This document shows, piece by piece, positions 43,282-50,855 of a stretch of DNA of 64,000 nucleotides. Source of the DNA: Streptomyces bicolor. GTDB lineage: Bacteria > Actinomycetota > Actinomycetes > Streptomycetales > Streptomycetaceae. The translations under genes and the position numbers were made by a program. The stretch is taken from contig NZ_JOFS01000011.1 in assembly GCF_000719285.1 (NCBI RefSeq), positions 1-64,000 of the forward strand, in the 5' to 3' direction. Each line of letters begins with the position of its first letter. Position 1 is the stretch's first letter. Under the pieces are notes generated by a model. That model was not told the origin of the DNA. It made no database searches and worked only from the letters and a program-made list of their open reading frames with translations.

Positions 43282-44277
43282 ATGAAGGAGCTGGCTGGAC
43301 GTCTGACCGCGCTGGATCCGGACGCCGGTGCCGCCGTCCGGGTCATCGCCTACTTCGATCGGCTCGCCGAGGCTCGGGCCGGGCTGGAAGCGCTGGTGCG
43401 CGGGGCCGCCGTGCTGGCCGGGGTGCCGGCGCGGCTGGTGGACGCGGACCGGCGGGTGCAGGTCCGGGTCGAGGCCGACGGGATCCGCCGGGAGAGCGAG
43501 TCGCCCCCGGATCCCGCCTGGCCCTGCGCCGCGCTGAGGCCGGGCGGCGCTCCGGCTCTGTGGCTGGAGCGGGCCGAGGCGGCGGAGCCCAGTGTCGTGG
43601 ACGCGGTGATCCTGGAGCGGGCCGCCGGTGCCGTACGGCTGGTGCTCGACCGGACCCGCGGGCGGGCGCCGGCCGACGATCCGGCGCTGGTCGAGACCGT
43701 CCTCGACGCCACGGCCCCGGAGGCGGCGCGGCTGCACGCGGCCCGTCGGCTGGGGCTCGATCCCACCGCACCGGCCCGCGTCCTCGCCCCGCTGGACGGC
43801 CGCGCCCGCATCGCCCCCGCGCATCCGGAGCCCGAGCCGCCGCCCGACGGCCGGGTGGGCGTGGGTCCCGCCGTCCCCGTGCTCGACCTGCCGCGCTCCT
43901 GGGCGCAGGCGCGCGTCGCGCTCCGCTTCACGGCCGAGGGCACCGCACAGGACCCCGGTCCGGGCGTCGTCCACGCCGACGAGCTGGGCGGCATCGCCCT
44001 CCTCGCCGACCTCGTCGCACCGGGCGCCGAGCCGCCGCCCGACGTACAGGCCCTGGAGTCGGCCGCGGCGGCCGCGCCCTGGCTGCTCGCCACGCTGCAC
44101 GCCGTCGCCTCGACGGTGAGCCTGCGGGCGGCGGCGGCCGAGATCAACGTGCACCACTCCACCCTCCAGGAGCGGCTGGCACACGCCGAGCACCTGCTGG
44201 GCTGGCCGCTGCGCACACCGCAGGGCAGGTTCAGGCTGGGCGTGGCGCTCACCATGCGGCATCTGGCGCGACCCTGA
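43282..44277 (+). CDS. PucR-type helix-turn-helix regulator
   Basis: A 331-residue regulator. The C-terminal PucR HTH is SLRAAAAEINVHHSTLQERL, with HAEHLLGWPL. The N-terminal 250 residues are an Ala/Arg-rich sensor domain with no clear ligand motif. ATG at 43282 is chosen on codon use; no strong ribosome site is seen. The gene has no obvious operon partner. Confidence 0.82.
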   Translation: MKELAGRLTALDPDAGAAVRVIAYFDRLAEARAGLEALVRGAAVLAGVPARLVDADRRVQVRVEADGIRRESESPPDPAWPCAALRPGGAPALWLERAEAAEPSVVDAVILERAAGAVRLVLDRTRGRAPADDPALVETVLDATAPEAARLHAARRLGLDPTAPARVLAPLDGRARIAPAHPEPEPPPDGRVGVGPAVPVLDLPRSWAQARVALRFTAEGTAQDPGPGVVHADELGGIALLADLVAPGAEPPPDVQALESAAAAAPWLLATLHAVASTVSLRAAAAEINVHHSTLQERLAHAEHLLGWPLRTPQGRFRLGVALTMRHLARP

Positions 44278-44316
44278 CGGCACCGGCACCGGCACCGGCT
44301 CCGGCGCCGGCCGCGG

Positions 44317-44670
44317 TCAGCGGAACTCGTGCACGACCTCGATCGTGCCGACGATGTGGGCGTTGAACTCGTCGAGTTCCTCGGCGGGCACCCACAGTTC
44401 GAGGATCGTCTCACCGCCCGCCTGCTGCACGGGGTACCGGCCCAGGAAGTCGGACTCGACCTCGAACCGGGTGACGAAGCCGGCGCCGTCGTGCTTGACG
44501 TTCCAGTCCCGGGCGATCCTCACCGCGTAGTCCTCGTTGAGTACCGGGTAGAAGATCGGCTGCTCGGGAAGCCTCGGCGGCCAGGCACGCCAGTCCAGCT
44601 CGCGGACCAGGTCCAGCTCCTTGGGGCCGGTGGGTCGCCAGAGTGTGGTCGTCGGAGGCGTGCTGATCAT
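44317..44670 (-). CDS. Conserved hypothetical (often named ADP-ribosylation/crystallin J1)
   Basis: A 117-residue soluble protein: TTLWRPTGPKELDLVRELDW, LPEQPIFYPVLNEDYAVRIA, then DWNVKHDGAGFVTRFEVESD and a Glu-rich end. Near-identical Streptomyces proteins carry the label ADP-ribosylation/crystallin J1, which I recall but for which I see no catalytic motif. It probably has an unrelated fold. Confidence 0.75.
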   Translation of the reverse strand: MISTPPTTTLWRPTGPKELDLVRELDWRAWPPRLPEQPIFYPVLNEDYAVRIARDWNVKHDGAGFVTRFEVESDFLGRYPVQQAGGETILELWVPAEELDEFNAHIVGTIEVVHEFR

Positions 44671-44815
44671 GGGCGCCGACGATACCCACACCGCCGATGC
44701 GAAGGCCACGGAGTTTCCGCAGTGCTTGCACGCGCGCTCTACACGCATTCGCTGGAAATTTCACGCATGCCCTATCCTGGAGGACACTCACATCGGGATG
44801 GAGGACACCGGCGCC

Positions 44816-45064
44816 ATGACCGCCACGGACCCCGCGCTCACCGCCCTCGCCCAGGGCTGGTGCGCCCTCTCCCTGCTGCACGGGAGGATCGAGGCGCACA
44901 TCGAGCGCGCCCTGCAGACCGGGCACGACCTGAGCGTGCGCGAGTACTCCCTGCTCGACGTCCTCAGCCGACAGCACGACGGCGAAGGCGGCCACCTGCA
45001 GATGAAGCAGGTCGCCGACGCGGTCGTCCTCAGCCACGTGGAGACCCTCCGCGTCCCCGTCTGA
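44816..45064 (+). pseudogene. Truncated MarR regulator
   Basis: 82 codons with a MarR-like beginning: TGHDLSVREYSLLDVLSRQH, then HLQMKQVADAVVLSH. In full-length relatives this helix continues into the recognition helix and wing; here it ends VETLRVPV and a stop, so DNA recognition is incomplete. GGAGG precedes the ATG. It lies directly before the CaiB gene on the same strand and may be its decayed regulator. Confidence 0.65.
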
Positions 45065-45138
45065 GACGGCGCGGCGCCCTGGGCCCTGTCGCGGCGGTTC
45101 GGGCAGCCGTTGACGGCTCCTCGCACGGACACGTACTA

Positions 45139-46341
45139 ATGACCCGCATGAGCGCGCCCCGTCTCCCCTTGTCCGGCATCACCGTCGTCAGCCTCGAGCA
45201 GGCGGTGGCCGCCCCGTACGCCACCCGGCAGCTCGCCGACCTCGGTGCGCGCGTGATCAAGGTCGAGCGGCCTGGGGACGGGGACTTCGCCCGTCGGTAC
45301 GACACGACGGTGCACGGGCAGTCGAGCTATTTCGTCTGGCTCAACCGGTCCAAGGAGTCGCTCACGCTGGATCTGAAGGCTCCACGGGGCCTGGAGATCC
45401 TGCGCCAACTCCTCGACGGAGCCGACGTGTTCGTACAGAATCTGGCGCCCGGTGCCGCCGACCGCCTCGGTCTGGGTGTCGAGGCGCTGCGTGAGCGGTG
45501 GCCGCGGCTGGTGCCGTGCACGATCTCCGGGTACGGCACGTCCGGGCCGTGGGCCGACCGGAAGTCCTACGACCTGCTGGTGCAGTGCCAGACAGGGCTC
45601 GTGTCGCTCACCGGAACTCCGGACGAGACCGCCCGCGTCGGCATCTCCGTCGCCGACATCGCCGCCGGGATGTACGCGTACAGCGGCATTCTCACCGCCC
45701 TTTACACGCGCGCCACCACCGGTACGGTCCATCCGGTGGAGGTGTCCCTGTTCGAGGCGCTGGCCGAGTGGATGGGGCAGCCCGCCTACTACACGCAGTA
45801 CGGAGGTGCCCAGCCCCCGCGTCTGGGCACCCAGCACCCGACCCTCGCTCCGTACGGCGCCTTCGCGGCCGCGGACGGCAGGGAGGTGCTGTTCTCCATC
45901 CAGAACGAGCGCGAGTGGGCCGTCCTGTGCGCCGAGTTCCTGGGGCGGCCCGAGCTGACGGACGACCCGCGCTTCGCCACCAGCTCCGCCCGCGTGGCCC
46001 ACCGCGACGAGCTCAACGCCGTCGTCGCCGAGCGCTGTGCCCGCTCCGGTGCCGAGGAGATCCTGAAGGACCTGGAGTCCGTCAACATCGCCTGTGCCGG
46101 GGTCAACGACGTCCCCGCCTTCCTCGACCACCCCGTCCTGGCCGCCCGCGGCCGCTGGAGCGAGGTCGCGGTGCCGGGCGGCGCGACGGCACGGGCCCTG
46201 CTGCCGCCGGCCGACCTCGCGGGAGTGCCCGCGCGCATGGACCCGGTGCCCGAGGTGGGCGAGCACACCGACGCGATCCTCGCCCAACTCGGGCGTACCG
46301 GCGAGGAGATCGGGGCCCTGCGCGCCGACGCCGTCATCTAG
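45139..46341 (+). CDS. CaiB/BaiF family CoA transferase
   Basis: A 400-residue family III CoA transferase. N-terminal LSGITVVSLEQAVAAPYATR and VIKVERPGDGDFARRYDT, nucleophile Asp in QSYDLLVQCQTGL-type block (KSYDLLVQCQTGLVSLTGT), plus ADIAAGMYAYSGILTALYTR. It moves CoA between an acyl-CoA and a free acid. The stop TAG at 46339-46341 spans the left end of the IS630 unit; without the element the same TAG would form from TA plus the next base of the right flank, so the product is unchanged. Confidence 0.93.
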   Translation: MTRMSAPRLPLSGITVVSLEQAVAAPYATRQLADLGARVIKVERPGDGDFARRYDTTVHGQSSYFVWLNRSKESLTLDLKAPRGLEILRQLLDGADVFVQNLAPGAADRLGLGVEALRERWPRLVPCTISGYGTSGPWADRKSYDLLVQCQTGLVSLTGTPDETARVGISVADIAAGMYAYSGILTALYTRATTGTVHPVEVSLFEALAEWMGQPAYYTQYGGAQPPRLGTQHPTLAPYGAFAAADGREVLFSIQNEREWAVLCAEFLGRPELTDDPRFATSSARVAHRDELNAVVAERCARSGAEEILKDLESVNIACAGVNDVPAFLDHPVLAARGRWSEVAVPGGATARALLPPADLAGVPARMDPVPEVGEHTDAILAQLGRTGEEIGALRADAVI

Positions 46342-46369
46342 TGCTCTGACCGGGAAGGTTCGCCGGGTT
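46341..46369 (+). repeat. Left terminal inverted repeat of the IS630 unit
   Basis: GTGCTCTGACCG, four variable bases, then GGTTCGCCGGGTT. Preceded by TA at 46339-46340. Confidence 0.9.
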
Positions 46370-46440
46370 GTGGCAGGCGGTGCAGGGTTCACGGAAATCT
46401 GTTTCGAGCGTTGCCCTGGCGCCTCTACTGTGGCGCGGTG

Positions 46441-46971
46441 ATGACTCAGGTGATCGTTGTCAATGGTGGTTCCAGCTCGGGGAAATCCGGGATCGTTCGG
46501 TGTCTGCAGGCAGTGCTGCCGGATCCGTGGCTGGCCCTCGGGACAGACACGCTGGTTGAGGCGATGCCGGCGTCCATGCAGGCGTCGGATGGCGGGATCG
46601 AGTTCGCGCCGGACGGAGAGGTGGTCGTCGGTCCTGAGTTCCGAACGCTGGAAGCGGCATGGATCGAGGGAGTCGCCGCGATGGCCCGTGCAGGCGCCCG
46701 GGTCATCGTCGACGAGGTCTTTCTCGGCGGAGCGTACTCACAGCAGCGATGGCAGAAAGCCTTGGGTGAACTGCAGGTGCTGTGGGTCGGCGTCAGGTGT
46801 GACGCGGAGGTGGCCGCAGGCCGTGAGGTCGCACGAGGCGATCGGACCATCGGGATGGCTGCATCCCAGGCGGAAGTGGCCCACCAGGGCGTTGCCTATG
46901 ACCTGGAGGTGGACACCACGCACGCGGAGGCGATGGAGTGCGCACGGACCATCGCCGCGCATGTCAAGTGA
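46441..46971 (+). CDS. cpt: Chloramphenicol 3-O-phosphotransferase
   Basis: A 176-residue P-loop kinase closely similar along its length to the S. venezuelae enzyme, which phosphorylates the 3-hydroxyl of chloramphenicol. The P-loop is [16 protein letters not shown] (GGSSSGKS 9-16); the catalytic base equivalent to Asp37 is Asp36 in [50 protein letters not shown] and [19 protein letters not shown] also match. A TACTGT box 10 bases upstream suggests near-leaderless expression. It is inside the IS630 unit, facing its transposase. Confidence 0.93.
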   Translation: MTQVIVVNGGSSSGKSGIVRCLQAVLPDPWLALGTDTLVEAMPASMQASDGGIEFAPDGEVVVGPEFRTLEAAWIEGVAAMARAGARVIVDEVFLGGAYSQQRWQKALGELQVLWVGVRCDAEVAAGREVARGDRTIGMAASQAEVAHQGVAYDLEVDTTHAEAMECARTIAAHVK

Positions 46972-47011
46972 TCGACAGCCAGGCTGTCCGCCGCTGTGAG
47001 GCCGGGGCGAG

Positions 47012-48133
47012 TCAGGCGGCGGTGGTGAGGGGGCGTCCGCCCCAGCGGATGCCCATTTCGCTGCGGATGCGGGCGCGCTCTTTGCGCTGGGCGGCGAGCA
47101 CGTCGGGGTGACGGGCGTTGGCGTTGCGCCAGCGCAGATAGCGGTGCAGGGCCCGGGTCTGCGCGGGGTGGCTGCGGTGGTGGGAGTTGGCCAGGGTGAA
47201 CTGCCGCAGCGGTCCGAAGTGCGCCTCGATCGGGTTGGCCCAGGAGGCGTAGGTCGGAGTGAAGCACAGCTCGACCTTGTTCTTCTTCGCCCAGCGGCGT
47301 ATGCCCTGACTTGTGTGGGCGGAGAGGTTGTCCAGGATGATGTAGATCGGGGCGCCGTCGGGCCGGGCGGCGCGGATCGACTTCAGCGCGGCCAGCGTGT
47401 TGGCGGTGCCCTTGCGGCGGCGGTTGACGCCCCACAAGCGGTCGTCGCCGACGGAGTAGCAGCCGTGGAAGTAGGTGACGCCGTGGGTGCGACGGTAGGT
47501 CGCCGGGAGCCGGTCGGGCCTGCCCTGCTTCGCCCGGGAGGAGCCGGCGGTGGGCCGGATCCCGAGCGGGCCGAACTCGTCGAAGGCGAAGACCCGGTCG
47601 GGGAGGTGCTCCAGGACGTGCTCGATGCGGTCGAGCTTGGCGTCGCGTTCGGGGTCGGGTGATTCCTTCCAGGTCTTGGTGCGCTGGAAGGTGATGCCGC
47701 GGCGCAGGAGCAGGCACCGTAAGGCTTCCCGGCCGATGCGGATGATGCGTCCGTGCACGCGGCGAAGGTAGGCGGCGAGTTTGCGGATCGACCAGCGGGT
47801 GAAGGGCTGTCCCAGCTTGGTGGGGCGGGTGGTGGCCGTCTGGACGACGAAGTCCTCGTCGTCATCACTGAGCAGGCGGGGACGGCCTCCCGCCCATCGA
47901 GGGTCCAGGCAGGCCAGGCCGATCTCGTTGAACCAGTGGATCACCTCCCGCACTGTGTCCTCGTCGGCCTGCACCAGCTGTGCAATCACCGGGACGCGGT
48001 TCCCGCCGGCGGAGGCCAGCAGCATCATCGCCCGCCGGTAGCGCACCGAGCTGGTACTGCCCCGGCGGACGATCTGCTGCAGCTTCTGCCCTTCCTGGTC
48101 GGTCAGTCTGCGCACCCGCACAGGCTCGGCCAC
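47012..48133 (-). CDS. IS630 family transposase
   Basis: A 373-residue DDE transposase. An N-terminal HTH (RYRRAMMLLASAGGNRVPVI, ADEDTVREVIHWFNEIGL) and a second winged HTH precede the catalytic domain: Asp185 in VFAFDEFGPLGI, Asp268 in IYIILDNLSAHT and Glu303 in WANPIEAHFGPL, the usual IS630 triad. GTG at 48133 is preceded by GGAGG; a TTG at 48190 would add 19 residues. It is intact, so the unit may be active. Confidence 0.93.
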   Translation of the reverse strand: MAEPVRVRRLTDQEGQKLQQIVRRGSTSSVRYRRAMMLLASAGGNRVPVIAQLVQADEDTVREVIHWFNEIGLACLDPRWAGGRPRLLSDDDEDFVVQTATTRPTKLGQPFTRWSIRKLAAYLRRVHGRIIRIGREALRCLLLRRGITFQRTKTWKESPDPERDAKLDRIEHVLEHLPDRVFAFDEFGPLGIRPTAGSSRAKQGRPDRLPATYRRTHGVTYFHGCYSVGDDRLWGVNRRRKGTANTLAALKSIRAARPDGAPIYIILDNLSAHTSQGIRRWAKKNKVELCFTPTYASWANPIEAHFGPLRQFTLANSHHRSHPAQTRALHRYLRWRNANARHPDVLAAQRKERARIRSEMGIRWGGRPLTTAA

Positions 48134-48188
48134 CACACCTCCAGCGGTCGGATCGGACGTCACCACCCATCCAACCGCTCCAACGACC

Positions 48189-48217
48189 AACCCGGCGAAC
48201 CTATGCGGTCAGAGCAC
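48189..48217 (-). repeat. Right terminal inverted repeat of the IS630 unit
   Basis: AACCCGGCGAACC, four variable bases, then CGGTCAGAGCAC, followed by TA at 48218-48219. It complements the left repeat at 26 of 29 positions. Confidence 0.9.
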
Positions 48218-48494
48218 TAGACGGGTCCTGAGGGCATCGGCGGCCCGACGTCACCAGGGCAGCGGCCCGTTCACGTCGAAGTAGCCGCCGGTCGGGCCGC
48301 CGGGGGCCGAGCTGTGCCATCCGCACACGGCCGAGCCGGGCAGCGAGGACGCCGAAACGCCTCGCGCTACTCGCCGTGCTCGGCACACAGTCCCTGGTGT
48401 GACCCCAACGTTCCGGGCCCTTCGTGCGTCACAGTGTCGGGGCGACCGCGACCTCGCCCCGCCCGTGCCCGTCGCCGTCCGTCCGGGGGGATCC

Positions 48495-49388
48495 ATGCGT
48501 ACGACCGCTTCACGCACCGTCCAACTGCTCACCGCCCTCTGCCTGCTCAGCGCCGGATGCGGCGCAGGCGCCGCAGGCTCGGGCGATTCCGAGCCGGCGC
48601 CGGACACCAGGCCCCGCGCCCTCGAGGTGGCCAAGGCCTGGGACGGCTCACCGGCCGCCGAGACCTGGCGCAAGGGCTACTACCCGATGGCGGACGCGGT
48701 CCAGCTGCCCGAGGACGCCTTCCACAACGACGCCGACAAAGAGGCGTACATAACGGACAACTTCCGGCTGCGCGGCGAACTCCCCGACTCCCCGCGCAAG
48801 GACGCCACGGTGACCTGGGAGCGCGGCGGCTCGCTCACGCTGCCGCTCATGGGCGCGCGGCAGGCGTACGAGAGGGTGGGCCGCAGCAGCGGGCCGGGGC
48901 CGTATCTCACGGTGACCGGGGCGAAGCTGGGTGAGACGACGCTGGCCACGAGTCGCGGCCCGGCCACCGTCCCGGCGTGGCTGTTCACGATCGAGGGCTA
49001 CGACACCCCGCTCAAGCGCGTCGCCGTCGACCCGTCGAAGCTTCCCCAGCCGCCCATCGGGCCCGTCGGAGAAGCGCCGTCCAACGGTGTGCGGGAGCTC
49101 CACGACCTGGTCGAGGTGGCCGAGGACGACCGGTCCGTCACCGTGCACGGCTACCACGGGTCCTGCGACGACGGACCCGCCGTGGACGCGCTGGAGACCG
49201 ACGGGAGCGTGGTCCTGTCCGCCTACGTCGTCGGCGCGACGGGCGGTATCTGCACGGCCGACCTGCGCGTCAAGAAGGTGACGGTCGAACTGGACCGCCC
49301 GCTCGGCGACCGGATCGTGCTGGACGCGTTCACGGGCCGTCCGGTGCCGCATGGCAATGTCACCGGTCCGTCCCCGAGTTGGAGGTGA
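48495..49388 (+). CDS. Lipoprotein of unknown function
   Basis: A 297-residue exported lipoprotein: MRTTASRTVQLLTALCLLSA then GC as lipobox (LSAGC). The mature part is soluble, with a possible disulfide (GSCDDG and GICTADL) and a beta-rich centre (YLTVTGAKLGETTLATSRGP). No family is recognised. ATG at 48495 is chosen for the signal peptide. The 274 bases before it (48,221-48,494) hold no clear gene; on minus they read GSAVCGWHSSAPGGPTGGYF and DVNGPLPW before a stop, possibly a gene tail. Confidence 0.78.
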   Translation: MRTTASRTVQLLTALCLLSAGCGAGAAGSGDSEPAPDTRPRALEVAKAWDGSPAAETWRKGYYPMADAVQLPEDAFHNDADKEAYITDNFRLRGELPDSPRKDATVTWERGGSLTLPLMGARQAYERVGRSSGPGPYLTVTGAKLGETTLATSRGPATVPAWLFTIEGYDTPLKRVAVDPSKLPQPPIGPVGEAPSNGVRELHDLVEVAEDDRSVTVHGYHGSCDDGPAVDALETDGSVVLSAYVVGATGGICTADLRVKKVTVELDRPLGDRIVLDAFTGRPVPHGNVTGPSPSWR

Positions 49389-49452
49389 GGGTTCCGGCCG
49401 GCCACTCACTCCACCGGACCGCGATCCGGGACGGCCGGCCCCTGCCCGCAGC

Positions 49453-50325
49453 TCACGCCGTCAGGGCCGACTCGGCCGCCGCCAGGGCCTGTTCGGCGTA
49501 GCCGCGGCCGAAGAGCACGGCGTGCACCAGGAGCGGGAACAGCTGGTGGAGGCTGATGCGGTCGCGCCAGCCGTCGGCGAGGGGCGCGGCCTCCCGGTAG
49601 CCGTCCAGGAGCCGGTCCAGGTGGGGGCAGCCGAAGAGGTGGAGCATGGCCAGGTCGGTCTCGCGGTGGCCGCCGTGCGCGGCCGGGTCGATGAGCCAGG
49701 CATGTCCGTCGGCGCCCCACAGGACGTTGCCGTTCCACAGGTCGCCGTGCAGCCGGGCGGGCGGCTCGGCGGGGCCCGCCAGTTCGGGGAGCCGTTCGCA
49801 GACCCGCTCGATGACGGGTGTCTCGGCGCTGCGGAGCGTGCCTTCGTCGACCGCGCGGCGCAGATACGGCAGCACCCGGTGCTCCGCGTACCAGCGGGGC
49901 CAGTCGGGGCCGGTGACGTTGCGCATCGGCGCGAGGCCGATGTACGCGTCCTCGGGGCCGCCGGGCGGCGGAGCCCCGAACGCGGGTGCGCCGGTGGCGT
50001 GCAAGGCGGCCAGTTCGCGGCCGAGGCGCTCCGCCGCCGCGGCGCCGGGCCGGCCGGTGACCACCCGGTCGGTGACCAGCCACCGCCCGTCGTGGCCGTG
50101 TACGGCCGGGATGCGAACCGTGCCGGCGTCGGCCAGCCAGCGCAGTCCCGCCGCCTCGGCCTGTGCGGCGCGGTCGCCGTCGCCGCGCTTGACCATCACC
50201 ACCCGGCCGTCGTCGAGGGTGACTTCGGCGAGCGCCCCGGAGAGCCGGCGTTCACCGATGGCGGGCAGACCGATGAACCGCGCCGCCGCGGCGCTCGGGC
50301 TCTCGAAGGAGTTGTGCACGGCCAT
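49453..50325 (-). CDS. Fructosamine kinase family protein
   Basis: A 290-residue kinase-fold protein that typically phosphorylates ketosamines on glycated amines so that they decompose. Key motifs: catalytic loop RLHGDLWNGNVLWGADG and metal-binding AWLIDPAAHGGHRETDLAML, with GYREAAPLADGWRDRISLHQ. The length is normal. No operon partner is evident. Confidence 0.9.
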   Translation of the reverse strand: MAVHNSFESPSAAAARFIGLPAIGERRLSGALAEVTLDDGRVVMVKRGDGDRAAQAEAAGLRWLADAGTVRIPAVHGHDGRWLVTDRVVTGRPGAAAAERLGRELAALHATGAPAFGAPPPGGPEDAYIGLAPMRNVTGPDWPRWYAEHRVLPYLRRAVDEGTLRSAETPVIERVCERLPELAGPAEPPARLHGDLWNGNVLWGADGHAWLIDPAAHGGHRETDLAMLHLFGCPHLDRLLDGYREAAPLADGWRDRISLHQLFPLLVHAVLFGRGYAEQALAAAESALTA

Positions 50326-50381
50326 CAGGGTACGGCGGCCCTCGGCGGCGCCGCAGTCACCCGGTCGGCGAAGTCACCGGG

Positions 50382-50837
50382 TCAACTCCCGGCGGCAGCC
50401 TTCTTGATCGCCTCGCGGATCCGGGAGTAGGTGCCGCAGCGGCAGACGTTCTCGATCCGGTCGATGTCGGCGTCCGTCGGCCGGGGCGTCTTCTTCAGGA
50501 GGGCGGCCGTGGCCATGATCTGGCCCGGCTGGCAGAAGCCGCACTGGGCGACGTCGCAGTCCAGCCAGGCCTGTTGCACGGGGTGCAGCCGGTCGCCGTC
50601 GGCCAGGCCCTCGATGGTGGTGACCGCACGGCCGGCGCAGTCGGCGACGGGGACGACACAGGGCTGGATCTCGTCGCCGTCGAGATGGCTGGTGCAGGCA
50701 CGGCAGGCGCCGACGCCGCAGCCGTACTTGGGGCCGGTGACGTTCAGCAGGTCGCGCAGCACCCACAGCAGGGGCATGTCGGCGGGTGCCTCGACGGTGA
50801 CGCGCTTGCCGTTGAGGGTGAAGGAGTAGGACGGCAT
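50382..50837 (-). CDS. 2Fe-2S subunit of a molybdenum hydroxylase
   Basis: A 151-residue two-cluster iron-sulfur protein. The plant-type cluster uses Cys40, Cys45, Cys48 and Cys60 (KYGCGVGACRACTS), and the second uses Cys99, Cys102, Cys132 and Cys134 (QCGFCQPGQ, VCRCGTY). It relays electrons from the Mo site of the large subunit encoded just upstream, 18 bases away. No FAD subunit is encoded, as in isoquinoline 1-oxidoreductase-type enzymes. Confidence 0.94.
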   Translation of the reverse strand: MPSYSFTLNGKRVTVEAPADMPLLWVLRDLLNVTGPKYGCGVGACRACTSHLDGDEIQPCVVPVADCAGRAVTTIEGLADGDRLHPVQQAWLDCDVAQCGFCQPGQIMATAALLKKTPRPTDADIDRIENVCRCGTYSRIREAIKKAAAGS

Positions 50838-50855
50838 CGGTACCTTCTCGGAGGC

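Larger units (their letters stand above)
46341..48217. mobile_element. IS630-family transposable unit carrying a chloramphenicol phosphotransferase gene
   Basis: A 1,877-bp unit bounded by 29-bp inverted repeats with 26 matches (GTGCTCTGACCG outermost, GGTTCGCCGGGTT innermost) and flanked on both sides by TA, the target duplicated by IS630/Tc1-type elements. Inside are two convergent genes 40 bases apart: cpt on plus and an intact IS630 transposase on minus. Pre-insertion sequence can be rebuilt as ATC TA GACGGG. Basis: repeats and genes are read directly; the claim that they move together is inference from the boundaries. Confidence 0.85.

Noticed and set aside
44278..44316. CACCGG tandem stretch after the PucR-type gene
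   Set aside because: Only a few short copies; consistent with GC-rich intergenic DNA and a weak hairpin, not a defined repeat element.
48221..48494. Minus-strand tail GSAVCGWHSSAPGGPTGGYF-DVNGPLPW
   Set aside because: It looks like a real C-terminus, but no start or upstream part could be traced in the same frame, so it is only mentioned under the lipoprotein entry.
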